Shown here piece after piece: positions 39,910-50,315 of a stretch of DNA of 64,000 nucleotides. Numbering within the stretch: position 1 is the first letter of the stretch; each line of letters opens with the position of its first letter. The DNA is from Marinicauda pacifica (lineage in GTDB: Bacteria; Pseudomonadota; Alphaproteobacteria; Caulobacterales; Maricaulaceae). Both the position numbers and the translations under genes were made by a program. Location of the stretch: NCBI RefSeq assembly GCF_004793635.1, contig NZ_SRXV01000001.1, positions 496,501 to 560,500 on the forward strand, given 5' to 3'. The notes under the pieces are model-generated. The model had not been told where the DNA came from. It made no database searches and saw only the letters and a list, made by a program, of their open reading frames with translations.

Positions 39910-42900
39910 ATGAAATCCACTTTGCTGGCGAGCTGCAGCGCGGCCGCTCTGGTGCTTTGCGCGGCCGGGGCCTCAGCCCAGGCGCAGGAGGCGTCCGAGC
40001 CTGTGCGTTTTGAGATTCCCGCCGGCTCGATGAGTCAGGCGCTGGACCTCTATGCCGATCAGACCGGCCGTGAGCTGATCTACGAGACCGGACGGGTCGA
40101 GACGCTGAGTGCACAAGGCCTCTCTGGCATCCACGATGCTGACGCGGCACTTTCGGTCATGCTGGACGGGACCGGGCTGGCCTATACGGCGGACGCCTCA
40201 GGCGCCGTAATGGTCTACGCCAGCCATCAGGAGCCGGAACCCGAATCCGACGGGGACCCGGAGCCGGTCCGGCGTCAGGCCAGGTTCGACCAGGCGCCTG
40301 CCGATGTGGTAACCGTCGTGGGCTCCCAGATCCCCGGGCTTCAGACCGATGGCCAGCTGCCGGTCACGATCATCGACCGCGACGAGATCGCGGCGGTGGC
40401 CGCGACCAGCGGTGACGAGCTCTATCGCTCCATCCCGCAAATGGGCGACGTGGCGTTCAACAGTACCGAGAATGTCAGCGGCGGAATCAATTCCGCGCGT
40501 GGCGACGTGGCCTCGATCAATCTGCGTGCGCTGGGGACCGGCAATACGCTGACGCTCATCAACGGGCGCCGGATGGTCAATCACCCCGGCACTCAATCCG
40601 AAAACCTGGTCCCGGTCGTATCGTCCAACGCCAATGCGATCCCGGTGCGCGGCGTGTCGCGTGTGGAAGTGCTGCTCGACGGGGCCTCGGCCCTGTACGG
40701 CTCTGACGCAGTGGCCGGCGTGGTGAACAACGTGCTGCGCGATGATTTCGACGGGCTGAATGTCGCCGTGCGCTATGGCATGGAGCCTGAAATCTCCGCT
40801 TCCGAAAGCTCCATCGGTCTGGAATTCGGACGCAATTTCAACCAGGACCGCAGCAATATCTCGGTCTACGCGAGCTATCTGGACCGAGATCCCGTGCAGG
40901 CGAGCGAGCGCGATTTCTCGGCCAATGCCGATCTGCGCGACCGGCTGCCGGAGGACTGGCCGAACGACATCCAGTTCCGCAATAATTCCAACAACTCGCC
41001 CTGGGGCGCATTCACCCTGCTGGACCCGGCCACGGGCGATCCGGTGTCCATCCCGGGCGTAACGACCGGCTCGGGCGGGTTCAACATCCGTCCTGCCGGC
41101 GATCCAGATTGCACCGCGCCCTACCAGGACGGGCTGTGCATCGCGCCGGGCAACGGCGCCGGGGATGTCGCGTCGCGCTACAACACCAACTCCTCGCGCA
41201 CGATCAATAACGGGGTGAGCCGCCTGAACCTGTTTGCCACGGCCGATCACGACTTCGACAACGGCATCTCGGTCTTCGCCGAGGGCGGCTATTACTGGGC
41301 GGACTCCGAGGCCGAGCGCTCCGGCTCCGCCCAGCTCAGCGCCGAGCGGGCCGTCATCCCGTCGTCCAATTATTACAATCCCTTCGGTGCGGCCGGGACC
41401 AATGGCCGGATCGACGCGCTGGGCCTGCCCGCCGCCGGCTATGACGTGCTGCTACGCCGTTACCGGTTGGTCGACGCCGGGTCACGCAAGATCTCGGTGG
41501 AGAATACCAGCTGGCGCGCCCTTGCAGGGCTTGAGGGCCAGTTGGGCGGCTTCGACTGGGAAACGGCTTTTCTGTATTCGGAAGCGGAAACCGACGACAC
41601 TACGACGCGCACCTCGAACACGCTGTTCGCCGACGCGCTCGCGATGGGTGGGCCCGCCGCCTACAACCCGTTCAATGGCGGGGGATTGCCGCTATCGGAA
41701 TCGGGGGATAATACCCCCAGCGATGCCGGCACTATCGACGGCTTCCTCGTACCTGTCTCCCGGATTTCTTCCACTAGTCTCGCGCTTTGGGACGTTAAAT
41801 TGTCACGACCCGACCTCTTCCAGCTGCCAGCTGGCAGTGTCGGTGTCGCGCTTGGGCTCGAACAGCGCCGCGAGACCTTTTCCGACGATCGCGACCCGCG
41901 CCTGGACGGTACGATCCAGTTCCTGGCCCCTGAGACCGGCGAGCTAACCAGCGACGTGATGGGCTCCAGTCCGACGATCGATTCCAGCGGCGCGCGCAAC
42001 GTCTCCTCGGCCTTCGCCGAGCTGGCGGTCCCCGTGGTCTCGCCGGACATGGACATCCCTCTTATCCAGTCGATCGACGTCCAGCTGGCCGTTCGCCACG
42101 AGGACTATGATTTGTTCGGCGCGGTTACCAAACCGAAGGTCGCGCTGGCCTGGCGTCCGAGTGACTTCCTGCTGGTGCGCACCGCGTGGTCGCAGGGCTT
42201 CAAGGCGCCCAACCTGCAACAGCAGTTCGAACGCAGTCTGGAGCGTGTGAATACGCGTCCCGATTACGTGTTCTGCGAAGCCGATTTGCGCGCGGGACGC
42301 ATCGCCTCCTTCTCCGATTGCGACCGGTCGGACTCGGTGGTCAGCCAGCGCGAAGGGTCGACCGATCTGGGGCCGGAGGAGTCGGAGAGCTTCTCTGCAG
42401 GTGTCGTGTTCGACGCCTTCTTCGTGCCCGAACAATGGGGCAGCTTCCAGTTCACAGCAGATTACTGGTCCATCGAGCAGGAAGACGTGGTCGGAATTTT
42501 CGGCGACGACAATCACCTGGTGCTTGACTATCTGCTGCGCACGCGCGGGCAATCCAATCCGGCAGTGGTGCGCGAAGCCCCGACCGCTCAGGACATTGCC
42601 GCTTTCCAGGGCACCGGGCTGGAACCGGTGGGCCAGATCCGCTTCGTCGAGGACAATTATACCAACCTGTTGCCGCGCACGGCGGAAGGAATCGACTACG
42701 CGTTCTTCTACGATCTCGACGATACGCGCTGGGGCGATTTCAGCTTCAACGTGAACGTTGCCCAGCTGCTGACCTTCGAGCAGGACATCGCCCCGATCGA
42801 GGCGGAGATCCTTGCCGCCCAGGATGCTGGCGAGATCAGCGAAGTGGCCAACCTGTCCGGGGTCGGCGATCTGATCCGTCAGGACGGGCGGCCCGAATGG

Positions 42901-43221
42901 CGCTGGAGCGCTTCGGCGACCTGGCGCTACCAGGCCTGGGGCGCGGGCTGGTTTACCAGCTTCGTCGATGACGTGCTGGATACCAGCGCGACAAACGATG
43001 ACACACGCGAATACTGGACGGTGGACTCCTACCTGCGCCACAACGCCTACGTTCAGTACACGTTCGGATACGAAGGCGAGCAGCCTTTCAGAGTGCGTCT
43101 GGGTGCGCGCAACCTGTTCGACGAGGAGCCGCCGCTGGCCGATGAATCCTTCGGTTACATGGGCTCGCTCCACTCCTCCCGCGGACGCTTCGTCTATGTG
43201 GATCTGCGGAAGTCCTTCTGA
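39910..43221 (+). CDS. Large TonB-dependent transducer receptor with STN signalling domain
   Basis: The 1103-residue receptor has a signal peptide (to about ASAQAQ), then an STN domain (about 34-105; VRFEIPAGSMSQALDLYADQ) that contacts FecR, and a plug domain (VTVVGSQIPGL, then RVEVLLDGASALYGSDAVAGVV). A long beta-barrel ends RFVYVDLRKSF with a terminal aromatic. It both transports and signals its ligand. Its size is typical of receptors for larger ligands such as oligopeptides or glycans in alphaproteobacteria. Its stop overlaps the start of the carboxypeptidase gene by 1 nt (TGATG), so the two are probably co-translated. Confidence 0.93.
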   Translation: MKSTLLASCSAAALVLCAAGASAQAQEASEPVRFEIPAGSMSQALDLYADQTGRELIYETGRVETLSAQGLSGIHDADAALSVMLDGTGLAYTADASGAVMVYASHQEPEPESDGDPEPVRRQARFDQAPADVVTVVGSQIPGLQTDGQLPVTIIDRDEIAAVAATSGDELYRSIPQMGDVAFNSTENVSGGINSARGDVASINLRALGTGNTLTLINGRRMVNHPGTQSENLVPVVSSNANAIPVRGVSRVEVLLDGASALYGSDAVAGVVNNVLRDDFDGLNVAVRYGMEPEISASESSIGLEFGRNFNQDRSNISVYASYLDRDPVQASERDFSANADLRDRLPEDWPNDIQFRNNSNNSPWGAFTLLDPATGDPVSIPGVTTGSGGFNIRPAGDPDCTAPYQDGLCIAPGNGAGDVASRYNTNSSRTINNGVSRLNLFATADHDFDNGISVFAEGGYYWADSEAERSGSAQLSAERAVIPSSNYYNPFGAAGTNGRIDALGLPAAGYDVLLRRYRLVDAGSRKISVENTSWRALAGLEGQLGGFDWETAFLYSEAETDDTTTRTSNTLFADALAMGGPAAYNPFNGGGLPLSESGDNTPSDAGTIDGFLVPVSRISSTSLALWDVKLSRPDLFQLPAGSVGVALGLEQRRETFSDDRDPRLDGTIQFLAPETGELTSDVMGSSPTIDSSGARNVSSAFAELAVPVVSPDMDIPLIQSIDVQLAVRHEDYDLFGAVTKPKVALAWRPSDFLLVRTAWSQGFKAPNLQQQFERSLERVNTRPDYVFCEADLRAGRIASFSDCDRSDSVVSQREGSTDLGPEESESFSAGVVFDAFFVPEQWGSFQFTADYWSIEQEDVVGIFGDDNHLVLDYLLRTRGQSNPAVVREAPTAQDIAAFQGTGLEPVGQIRFVEDNYTNLLPRTAEGIDYAFFYDLDDTRWGDFSFNVNVAQLLTFEQDIAPIEAEILAAQDAGEISEVANLSGVGDLIRQDGRPEWRWSASATWRYQAWGAGWFTSFVDDVLDTSATNDDTREYWTVDSYLRHNAYVQYTFGYEGEQPFRVRLGARNLFDEEPPLADESFGYMGSLHSSRGRFVYVDLRKSF

Positions 43222-44420
43222 TGATCGCAGACGTTCTAAAGCAGGCATCGGGCGCCTTGGCGCTCGGTGCCGCCGCCTTCAGTGTGTCCGCCTGCACCAC
43301 GGTGCCCGCCGGGAACACCGGCGGTGGCGCCAGTGCCGACACGAAGGCGGCGCTCTGCCAAACGGGCGGGGTGACGGTCCTGGGTCTGTTTGAGACCGCG
43401 GGCCGGCATCATTGCACGGTGACCGGACCGGGTGCGGTGACACTGAGTGTCGATCCCGAGGCGGCCGCGGCCGGCCCGATCAATCCCAGTCCCTGGTACC
43501 GATTCGAGTTGGAGGCCGAGCGAGGAACCGGGTTCGCCGTGACTCTGGATTATGGCGATTACCGCCATCGCTATAACCCGCTGATCGAGCATGACGGTGA
43601 CATCGCCCCTCTGGACGCCGCGCGGGTCCTCCGGGAGGAACCGGGGAACCGGGTTACCCTGTCTCTGGCACTGGATGTCGGCACAACCCTGGTTTCGGGG
43701 CGTAATGCCCGCACGCCGGATCAGATCGCAGCCTGGAGCGAGGCCTTCGCGCGCGACCATGGCTTTGAAAGCATCGAATATGGGCGGTCGGCGCAGGGAC
43801 GTGTCCTTGAAGCGCTGGTGGCTGGAAATGAGCGCGAAGACACGCTGATCGTAGCCGTGACGCGCCAGCATCCTCCCGAGGTTAGCGGCGCTCAGGCGTT
43901 CGAGGCGTTCGCCGAACGCCTGGCCGGGCAGGGCGGGGGACGCGATGCGCGTATCTTGCTAATCCCGCTGGCCAATCCGGACGGTGTGGCCGGCGGTCAC
44001 TGGCGCCACGGTGCGCGTGGGGTGGACCTGAATCGTGACTGGTACACGGCCGAAGAACCGGCCGTCTCGGCGGCTCAAGCGCTGATCGAGGCAGAAGCGG
44101 AGGGCCGGGACCAAATCCTGTTCTTCGATTTCCATTCCACCAACCGGACCGTGATCTACAGCCCGCCAGACGATTATGCCGGGCGAGGTGCCGATTTCCT
44201 GGCGCAGTTGCGCGCCCTGTACGCGGCAGAGCTGTCCAACCCTCCGCCGTGGGAAGGTGCCCACAATCCGGGCAAAGGGACCTCGAAAGGCTGGGCTATC
44301 AGCGTTCTGGAGGCCCCCGGCCTGACGGTTGAACTCGCCGATCATGCAGAGAGCCCGGAGATCGAGGCGGTCGGCACGCTGACTGCGGATGCGGCCCTGT
44401 CCTATGCGCGTTCGCGCTAG
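43221..44420 (+). CDS. M14-family zinc carboxypeptidase, predicted lipoprotein
   Basis: The 399-residue protein has a lipoprotein-type signal with Cys25 (SVSAC). Next comes a beta domain (about 85-130, FELEAERGTGFAVTLDYG), as in cytosolic carboxypeptidase-like M14 enzymes, and then the catalytic domain. His217 and Glu220 (QHPPE), Asn271-Arg272 (DLNRDW), His305 (DFHST) and Glu371 (TVELAD) give a complete zinc and catalytic set. It removes C-terminal residues from peptides and is probably anchored to the outer membrane next to the receptor. Confidence 0.9.
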   Translation: MIADVLKQASGALALGAAAFSVSACTTVPAGNTGGGASADTKAALCQTGGVTVLGLFETAGRHHCTVTGPGAVTLSVDPEAAAAGPINPSPWYRFELEAERGTGFAVTLDYGDYRHRYNPLIEHDGDIAPLDAARVLREEPGNRVTLSLALDVGTTLVSGRNARTPDQIAAWSEAFARDHGFESIEYGRSAQGRVLEALVAGNEREDTLIVAVTRQHPPEVSGAQAFEAFAERLAGQGGGRDARILLIPLANPDGVAGGHWRHGARGVDLNRDWYTAEEPAVSAAQALIEAEAEGRDQILFFDFHSTNRTVIYSPPDDYAGRGADFLAQLRALYAAELSNPPPWEGAHNPGKGTSKGWAISVLEAPGLTVELADHAESPEIEAVGTLTADAALSYARSR

Positions 44421-44457
44421 CGTGTGTGCGTGGCTCGCTGCCCGGGGCAACAAAAAA

Positions 44458-44488
44458 GCGGCTGCGGGCTGAGGCCCGAGCCGCTTTT
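44458..44488. terminator. Hairpin between the carboxypeptidase and dodecin genes
   Basis: GCGGCT-G-CGGGC pairs with GCCCG-AGCCGC around TGAG, flanked by AAAAAA on the left and TTTT on the right. It can end transcription from both sides. Confidence 0.75.
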
Positions 44489-44510
44489 GCCGATCGACGC
44501 AGAAAAGAGG

Positions 44511-44714
44511 TTAGTCGTCGAGTTCGAACGTGATCTGCATGTTCACCTTGAACTCTTTTGCCTTGCCGTTCTCGATCATGACGTTCTGGTCTTTGATCCA
44601 GCAGCCCTTGACGTTACGCAAGGTCTTGTTGGCCCGGTCGATACCAACCTTGATGGCGGCTTCGAAACTCTCCGGGGACGTGGCGGAAATCTCGGTCACT
44701 CGAGCAACGCTCAT
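44511..44714 (-). CDS. Dodecin
   Basis: The ATG at 44714 follows GGAGG, giving a 67-residue protein; an in-frame start further upstream is rejected. The sequence (MSVARVTEISATSPESFEAA, ending QITFELDD) matches dodecins in length and in the conserved W of GCWIKDQ. Dodecins form twelve-subunit spheres that store flavin (FMN or riboflavin) or coenzyme A. The gene stands alone. Confidence 0.95.
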   Translation of the reverse strand: MSVARVTEISATSPESFEAAIKVGIDRANKTLRNVKGCWIKDQNVMIENGKAKEFKVNMQITFELDD

Positions 44715-44846
44715 AGCGATTCCTCCGATTTTGCTGTAACGCTTAACCAACAACCTTAAGCGGCGTGTTGTTCCATTCGGGGATCATTCACACGCCACCT
44801 GATCGGTTTTTGGATACGGTTCGAGAGCCGCCATCGCCGCATCGCG

Positions 44847-45179
44847 CTAGCAGGATGAATTTAGTGCGCTCATCGCCGGCTGGCAGGCTTCGGGGTGCCC
44901 CTGACAGCACTCATCCACCAGGAAGCTGATCGTCTCGCCGATCGTGTCCATTCGCGCAGTGTAGATCCGGCTGCGCCCCGCTTTGCGCATGGCGATCAGG
45001 CCGGCATGGCTCAGAACGTTGAGATGGGCGGACAGGTTATTCGGCGCCACGGCCAGGTGTTCGGCCAGTTTTCCAGCCGGCAGGCCATGGGGCGCATTCA
45101 CGATCAGCAGCCTGAACAGGCGCAGACGCGTCTCATGGGCGAGGGCGGTGAACTTCGCGGCAGCCTCGGACTCGGTCAT
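44847..45179 (-). CDS. arsR: ArsR-family arsenite-responsive repressor
   Basis: The 110-residue winged helix-turn-helix protein (APNNLSAHLNVLSHAGLI) carries cysteines near its C terminus: C91-C92, C99 and C110. This resembles the C-terminal arsenite site of the Acidithiobacillus-type ArsR rather than the helix-3 CxC of the E. coli type. It is divergent from arsC-acr3-arsH and should release the operator upon binding As(III). Confidence 0.93.
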   Translation of the reverse strand: MTESEAAAKFTALAHETRLRLFRLLIVNAPHGLPAGKLAEHLAVAPNNLSAHLNVLSHAGLIAMRKAGRSRIYTARMDTIGETISFLVDECCQGHPEACQPAMSALNSSC

Positions 45180-45191
45180 GCTCAGCTCTTC

Positions 45192-45225
45192 ATTTCAAAA
45201 TAAGTTGAAATATCGAAGTATATAG
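45192..45225. promoter_or_regulatory. Candidate ArsR operator in the divergent ars promoter
   Basis: ATTTCAA-AATAAG-TTGAAAT (45192-45211) is a 7-6-7 inverted repeat, immediately followed by ATCGAAGTATATAG. This AT-rich stretch lies in the 91-nt gap between arsR and arsC and fits the AT-rich operators of ArsR proteins. Confidence 0.6.
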
Positions 45226-45270
45226 TTTAGCGGGTTTGGCAATGCCCGTCAGGCTTCCAACGGAGTGCCC

Positions 45271-45757
45271 GTGACCCGTCTTCTTATCTTGTGCACCGGA
45301 AACTCGGCCCGTTCCATACTGGGCGAGGTCCTGTTCAACGCGTTGGGGCAGGGACGCATCCAGGCGGTTTCCGCAGGCTCTCAGCCCAAGGACGAGCCGC
45401 ACCCGCTGGCGCTCGAAACGCTTGCGGTACACGGCCATGAGACGGCAGGGCTGCGCTCAAAATCCTGGGATGAGTTTGCCGGACCGGACGCAGCGCATGT
45501 CGATGGCGTCATCACCGTCTGCGATTCGGCCGCGGCCGAGTCGTGTCCGATCTGGCCGGGAGCACCGGTCAGCGTGCACTGGGGCCTACCCGACCCGGCA
45601 GGGATCAAGGATGAGGCGGCCGCCCGCGCCGCGTTCGAGACAACCTACCAGGCATTGCGCAAACGCATCGAGCGAGTTGTGAATGCGGCGGGCCTGGACG
45701 ATCCAGCTACGCTCAAAGCTGTGCTGACCGAAGCCCATGAGAAGGAGTCCGGCGATC

Positions 45758-45765
<8 letters not shown>
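45271..45765 (+). CDS. arsC: Arsenate reductase, low-molecular-weight phosphatase type
   Basis: The GTG at 45271 is chosen because GGAG at 45262 is correctly spaced; a GTG at 45265 overlaps it. The product has the phosphatase loop CTGNSARS (CX5R, Cys8), plus [15 protein letters not shown] and HWGLPDPAG typical of this arsenate reductase class. It reduces As(V) to As(III), with redox partners such as thioredoxin or glutathione/glutaredoxin. Its end overlaps the acr3 start by 8 nt. Confidence 0.92.
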
Positions 45766-46833
<1,068 letters not shown>

Positions 46834-46837
<4 letters not shown>

Positions 46838-47556
46838 CCACCGATGCTGAGAGCACCCCGAATGTCGAGGAATGCTGCTTTGAAGACATCGATCATGGTG
46901 CGCTGTTTCCGACGGTGCGAAGCGGTCACAAGCCTCGTATCCTCCTGCTCTACGGGTCGGTTCGTGCGCGCTCGTTCAGCCGGCTGGCGACCGAGGAAGC
47001 CGCGCGCATCCTGCGGCGGCTCGGCGCGGAAACGCGCACATTCAACCCGTCCGGCCTGCCGCTTCCTGACGATGGCGAGCCGGATCACCCCAAGGTCGCC
47101 GAACTGCGCGAGCTGGTGACCTGGAGCGAGGGCATGGTCTGGTGCTCGCCCGAGCGTCATGGCGCGATGACGGCGGTCATGAAAGCCCAGATCGACTGGA
47201 TCCCGCTTTCGCTGGGTGCTGTGCGTCCAAGCCAGGGCAAGACGCTGGCGGTGATGCAGGTCTCGGGCGGGTCGCAGAGCTTCAATGCGGTCAACCAGCT
47301 GCGCGTGCTGGGGCGCTGGATGCGGATGATCACCATCCCCAACCAGTCTTCGATCCCCAAGGCCTTTCTCGAATTTGACGAGGAGGACCGGATGAAGCCT
47401 TCCGCGCTTTACGACCGGGTGATGGACGTCATGGAGGAGCTGGTGAAGTTCACACTCCTCACCCGCGACAGCTCGGCGTATCTCGTGGATCGTTACTCGG
47501 AACGCAGGGAAAGCGCCGAAGAGCTTTCCCGCCGGGTAAACCAGCGCACCCTGTAG
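46834..47556 (+). CDS. arsH: ArsH, NADPH-dependent FMN reductase of the ars operon
   Basis: The 240-residue protein has the flavodoxin-like fold and ArsH-specific motifs: [46 protein letters not shown] and [26 protein letters not shown]. ArsH oxidises trivalent organoarsenicals or works as a quinone/azo reductase. It ends the arsenic operon. Confidence 0.95.
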
Positions 47557-47574
47557 CGATGGGCGCGCGCGTGC

Positions 47575-47590
47575 AGGTTTCGCGAAACCT
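47575..47590. repeat. Perfect palindrome downstream of arsH
   Basis: AGGTTTCGCGAAACCT is a 16-nt perfect palindrome (hairpin stem AGGTTT with a CGCG loop). It is 18 nt beyond the arsH stop and has no strong T run. It may be a weak terminator or an operator. The rest of the 221-nt gap to 47778 shows nothing else that I can support. Confidence 0.4.
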
Positions 47591-47777
47591 CTGAATTTCC
47601 TGCCAGCGAAACGAATCGCGGCGCGAACCGATTCCAAATCGGGTATGTGTGGCTTGTGGGACACGCTTGGTTTCCACTCTGCCGTGAACCTCGGGAACCC
47701 GGGGAGAAGGGCGGCGTTTAGCCAGCCACAGCGTCTCGCAAACTGCTTGCCGACGCGACATCGCAAAACGAGGTCCC

Positions 47778-47972
47778 ATGTCCCGGCTACGTCCCGCCCG
47801 CATCGCCTATGCCGCCATCGCGCTCATTCTCGTCGCGATCGGTGCGCTCTTCTTCATGTTCCTGGAAGAGAGCGTTGCGCAGACATCATGCGGTGTCGTG
47901 ACCCTGACCGAGGCGGAGACCGAAACCGAAGCGCCGTGCGCCGCTGTAGAGCGCGTCGCCAACGGCCACTGA
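47778..47972 (+). CDS. Small single-span membrane protein, hypothetical
   Basis: The ATG follows CGAGG. The 64-residue product has one hydrophobic helix (about 10-30; IAYAAIALILVAIGALFFMF), then a polar tail with two cysteines (TSCGV and APCAA) and many Thr/Glu. It could be an envelope peptide exposed to the periplasm with a disulfide. It ends 24 nt before the glutathione-transferase-like gene and may be co-transcribed with it. No family is recognised. Confidence 0.5.
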   Translation: MSRLRPARIAYAAIALILVAIGALFFMFLEESVAQTSCGVVTLTEAETETEAPCAAVERVANGH

Positions 47973-47996
47973 TCGAAAAAGTCTGGAGGGCCGCTC

Positions 47997-49208
47997 ATGC
48001 GTGCCTATAAATTGATCACCGCGTTTGGTTCGCCGGCATCGTTGAAGACCCGCGCCTTTCTGCGCTGGGCCAACGTCCCGGTGCGTGAAACCGAGGCGAG
48101 TGCGCTCGTTCTGAAGAGCGCTGTACGTCCGCGGCTGAAGTCGGTCCGGGTTCCGGTGCTCGTGACGCCCTCGAACGAGGCGCTGAGCGATCCGCGCCTG
48201 ATCCAGGACTGGATCGGCCAGCACGAGCCGGGGCCGTCGCTGACGCCGGGCTACGGGCACCACCGTTTCGTCTCGCGCCTGCTCGAGAACTTCGCGGATG
48301 AAGTGCTTTCGCCGGCGACAGTCTTCGTGTCCTGGAATTCGGATATGGAGCAGGCGACTGCCCGGATGGGAGCATCGCTCTATCCCGACCTTGATGAGAA
48401 GCAGCAGATGCGCCAGGCGCGCCTGCTATCCGCCCAGCTGATGCACGCGCTCGATGTGCGGGGTTTTGGCAAAGCCGAAGCGGACCAGTCCCGATCCCTG
48501 ATTACCTCGGTGATTTCAATTCTCGATCGCCATTTCGAGAATAACGCGTTCATTCTCGGCAATTCGCCCTGCCATGCCGATTTCGCGATCTTCGGGGCCC
48601 TGGCGATCCTGCGTGAGACGCCGGCCACGCGCGACATGCTGGCCAAGGCCGAGAATGTACGTCGCTGGCTTGCCGAGGTGAACGCGCCGTTTGAGACGCG
48701 CGATGGCGATTTCCGCAAGGCGTACACGCTTCCGGAAAGTCTCAACGAGCTGGTCATGCTGGCCGCCGAGCACTTTCTGCCGCAGGCCCTTGAAGCTTGT
48801 GACGCCGTGGCCGATTGGGCCGATTGCAATCCGGGCAACATGCAATTGCCGGCGACATTGTCGGCGGCGAAGCGGAGCGAGGCTGGCCAGCGTCAGCGTC
48901 GGGGCCATGTCCGGGCCGAGGCGCAATGGCTGTTGCAACGCCTTCTCGAGACGCTGGGCGAGGACCTGCCCCGCGTGGAAGCGGAGGCGCGCGACGAGCT
49001 GCTTCTCGCGATGGGCTATGAAGGGCTGAAGAATTTCGAGCCGGAACGCACAGTTCTGCAAACCCACCACGTGTTCAGAGTCGATCTACGCACCCGCCGC
49101 GATTCCGGCGCGAGCCACCAGTCCACCGAGCAGGCCGGATACGCCTTGATGAAGGCGCGCGAAGCTGCCGGAGACAGCCGCGAGTTCGATCGCGTCATCA
49201 TGGGCTGA
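47997..49208 (+). CDS. Glutathione S-transferase-like protein with C-terminal extension
   Basis: The 403-residue protein has an N-terminal thioredoxin-like region (YKLITAFGSPASLKTRAFLRW), in which the usual glutathione-binding Ser follows the glycine. VPVLVTPSNEALSDPRLIQDWI matches the cis-proline and Asp/Ser block of glutathione transferases, and a helical C-domain contains HADFAIFGALAIL. About 170 further residues have no recognised fold. Substrate and role are unknown. Confidence 0.7.
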   Translation: MRAYKLITAFGSPASLKTRAFLRWANVPVRETEASALVLKSAVRPRLKSVRVPVLVTPSNEALSDPRLIQDWIGQHEPGPSLTPGYGHHRFVSRLLENFADEVLSPATVFVSWNSDMEQATARMGASLYPDLDEKQQMRQARLLSAQLMHALDVRGFGKAEADQSRSLITSVISILDRHFENNAFILGNSPCHADFAIFGALAILRETPATRDMLAKAENVRRWLAEVNAPFETRDGDFRKAYTLPESLNELVMLAAEHFLPQALEACDAVADWADCNPGNMQLPATLSAAKRSEAGQRQRRGHVRAEAQWLLQRLLETLGEDLPRVEAEARDELLLAMGYEGLKNFEPERTVLQTHHVFRVDLRTRRDSGASHQSTEQAGYALMKAREAAGDSREFDRVIMG

Positions 49209-49231
49209 GTCCGCGCCCGGGCCCTGCGGAC
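49209..49231 (+). terminator. Weak terminator-like hairpin after the GST-like gene
   Basis: GTCCGC and GCGGAC form a 6-bp stem around an 11-nt loop directly after the stop codon, followed by TTCCT. Support is weak. Confidence 0.3.
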
Positions 49232-49350
49232 TTCCTGCCGGTTCCGCACGTAGCGCGGCGCTCTTTCAGCGCTCGCGCGTGCATCTCCCCCCTTTCTCTC
49301 GCTCGCGTCAGCGCTTACCTACGCTGAACCGCAGCGAAGGGATGAGATCG

Positions 49351-49851
49351 ATGGCCGAAGCGATGAGCACAGCGCCTGAAGGCGAAAGCCGGGCTGAAGC
49401 TTACGCGCGCCTCCACAAGGAGATCGCAAGCGTCGTGGCGGGAGAAACCAGCGAGACGGCGCGCTTTGCTACCGCCGCTTGCTTGCTCTCCCACGCCTTT
49501 GCTCCGCGCTATTTCTGGACCGGATTCTACCAGGTCGACCCGGCAAAACCGCAAGAACTCGTCGTCGGTCCTTACCAGGGAACGCTCGGGTGCCTGCGCA
49601 TTCCGTTCGGACGCGGGGTCTGCGGCGCGGCAGCCCAGACCGGCGAGACCCAGCTGGTCGCCGATGTCCACGCCTTTCCTGGACATATTGCGTGCGATGC
49701 GCGCAGTCAGTCGGAGATCGTAGTTCCCGTCCACCGGGCCGATGGCACGCTCGCGGCCGTGCTCGATGTCGATTCTTCGGAAAAGAATGCGTTCGACGAA
49801 ACCGACAAGATTGGTCTTGAAGCTATTTGCAAGACGCTGCTGACCGCCTGA
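49351..49851 (+). CDS. Free methionine-(R)-sulfoxide reductase (GAF domain)
   Basis: The ATG at 49351 has AAGGGA eight bases upstream; ATG codons further 5' are badly spaced. The 166-residue GAF protein contains the three cysteines of the fRMsr family: Cys81 (TLGCLRIP), Cys91 (GVCGAAA) and Cys115 (HIACDARS), with the family's 10- and 24-residue spacing. It reduces free methionine-R-sulfoxide in the cytosol, protecting against oxidants. It is monocistronic. Confidence 0.93.
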   Translation: MAEAMSTAPEGESRAEAYARLHKEIASVVAGETSETARFATAACLLSHAFAPRYFWTGFYQVDPAKPQELVVGPYQGTLGCLRIPFGRGVCGAAAQTGETQLVADVHAFPGHIACDARSQSEIVVPVHRADGTLAAVLDVDSSEKNAFDETDKIGLEAICKTLLTA

Positions 49852-49866
49852 GGCGCACGAGGCGGC

Positions 49867-50292
49867 CTAGAAGAGGCCGAGAAACTTCTTGCGCTTCGGC
49901 TTCACCTTGATGTTCACGGAGGCCCGCCTGGTGCGCATCTCTGGCTTCGCCTTGGGTGTTTGAAGCGCGCTAGTGTCACCCGGCAGGCGCGGGGCGGGCG
50001 GCGCGCAGATGTCGGCGTCGCACAGGGCGCCGTCCATTGTGGCCGAGCCCATGATCGAGCGGACCGAAACCCGGTCGGTGCCCAGATCCGACAGTCCAAG
50101 ACGTTCGCGGACCGCCAGACGGAACTCGCCGGCGCGCGCTTCAAGCTTGTCGCGGCGCTGTTCCAGTTCGGCCAGGCGAGACAGGTCGACCGGACGCGGT
50201 GTTCGGACCGCGTCGTTCTGCGTTTCGGCTCGCGCCTTGGCGAGGGCCGCACGGGCGCGTTCGATATTCAGCTTGGTGTTTTCAGAGACCAT
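49867..50292 (-). CDS. Hypothetical charged protein with coiled-coil core
   Basis: The ATG at 50292 (MVSENTKLN) is preceded by GCGGAG, giving 141 residues. The N-terminal half is a predicted coiled coil (LNIERARAALAKARAE, RLAELEQRRDKLEARAGEF). The middle contains two cysteines (ALCDADICAPP), and the C terminus is very basic and ends KRKKFLGLF. No family is recognised. It lies just downstream of the proteasome-like gene on the same strand with a 23-nt gap, so it may be co-transcribed and act with it. Confidence 0.6.
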   Translation of the reverse strand: MVSENTKLNIERARAALAKARAETQNDAVRTPRPVDLSRLAELEQRRDKLEARAGEFRLAVRERLGLSDLGTDRVSVRSIMGSATMDGALCDADICAPPAPRLPGDTSALQTPKAKPEMRTRRASVNIKVKPKRKKFLGLF

Positions 50293-50315
50293 CGTGTTGC
50301 TCCGCTGTGCCACCG

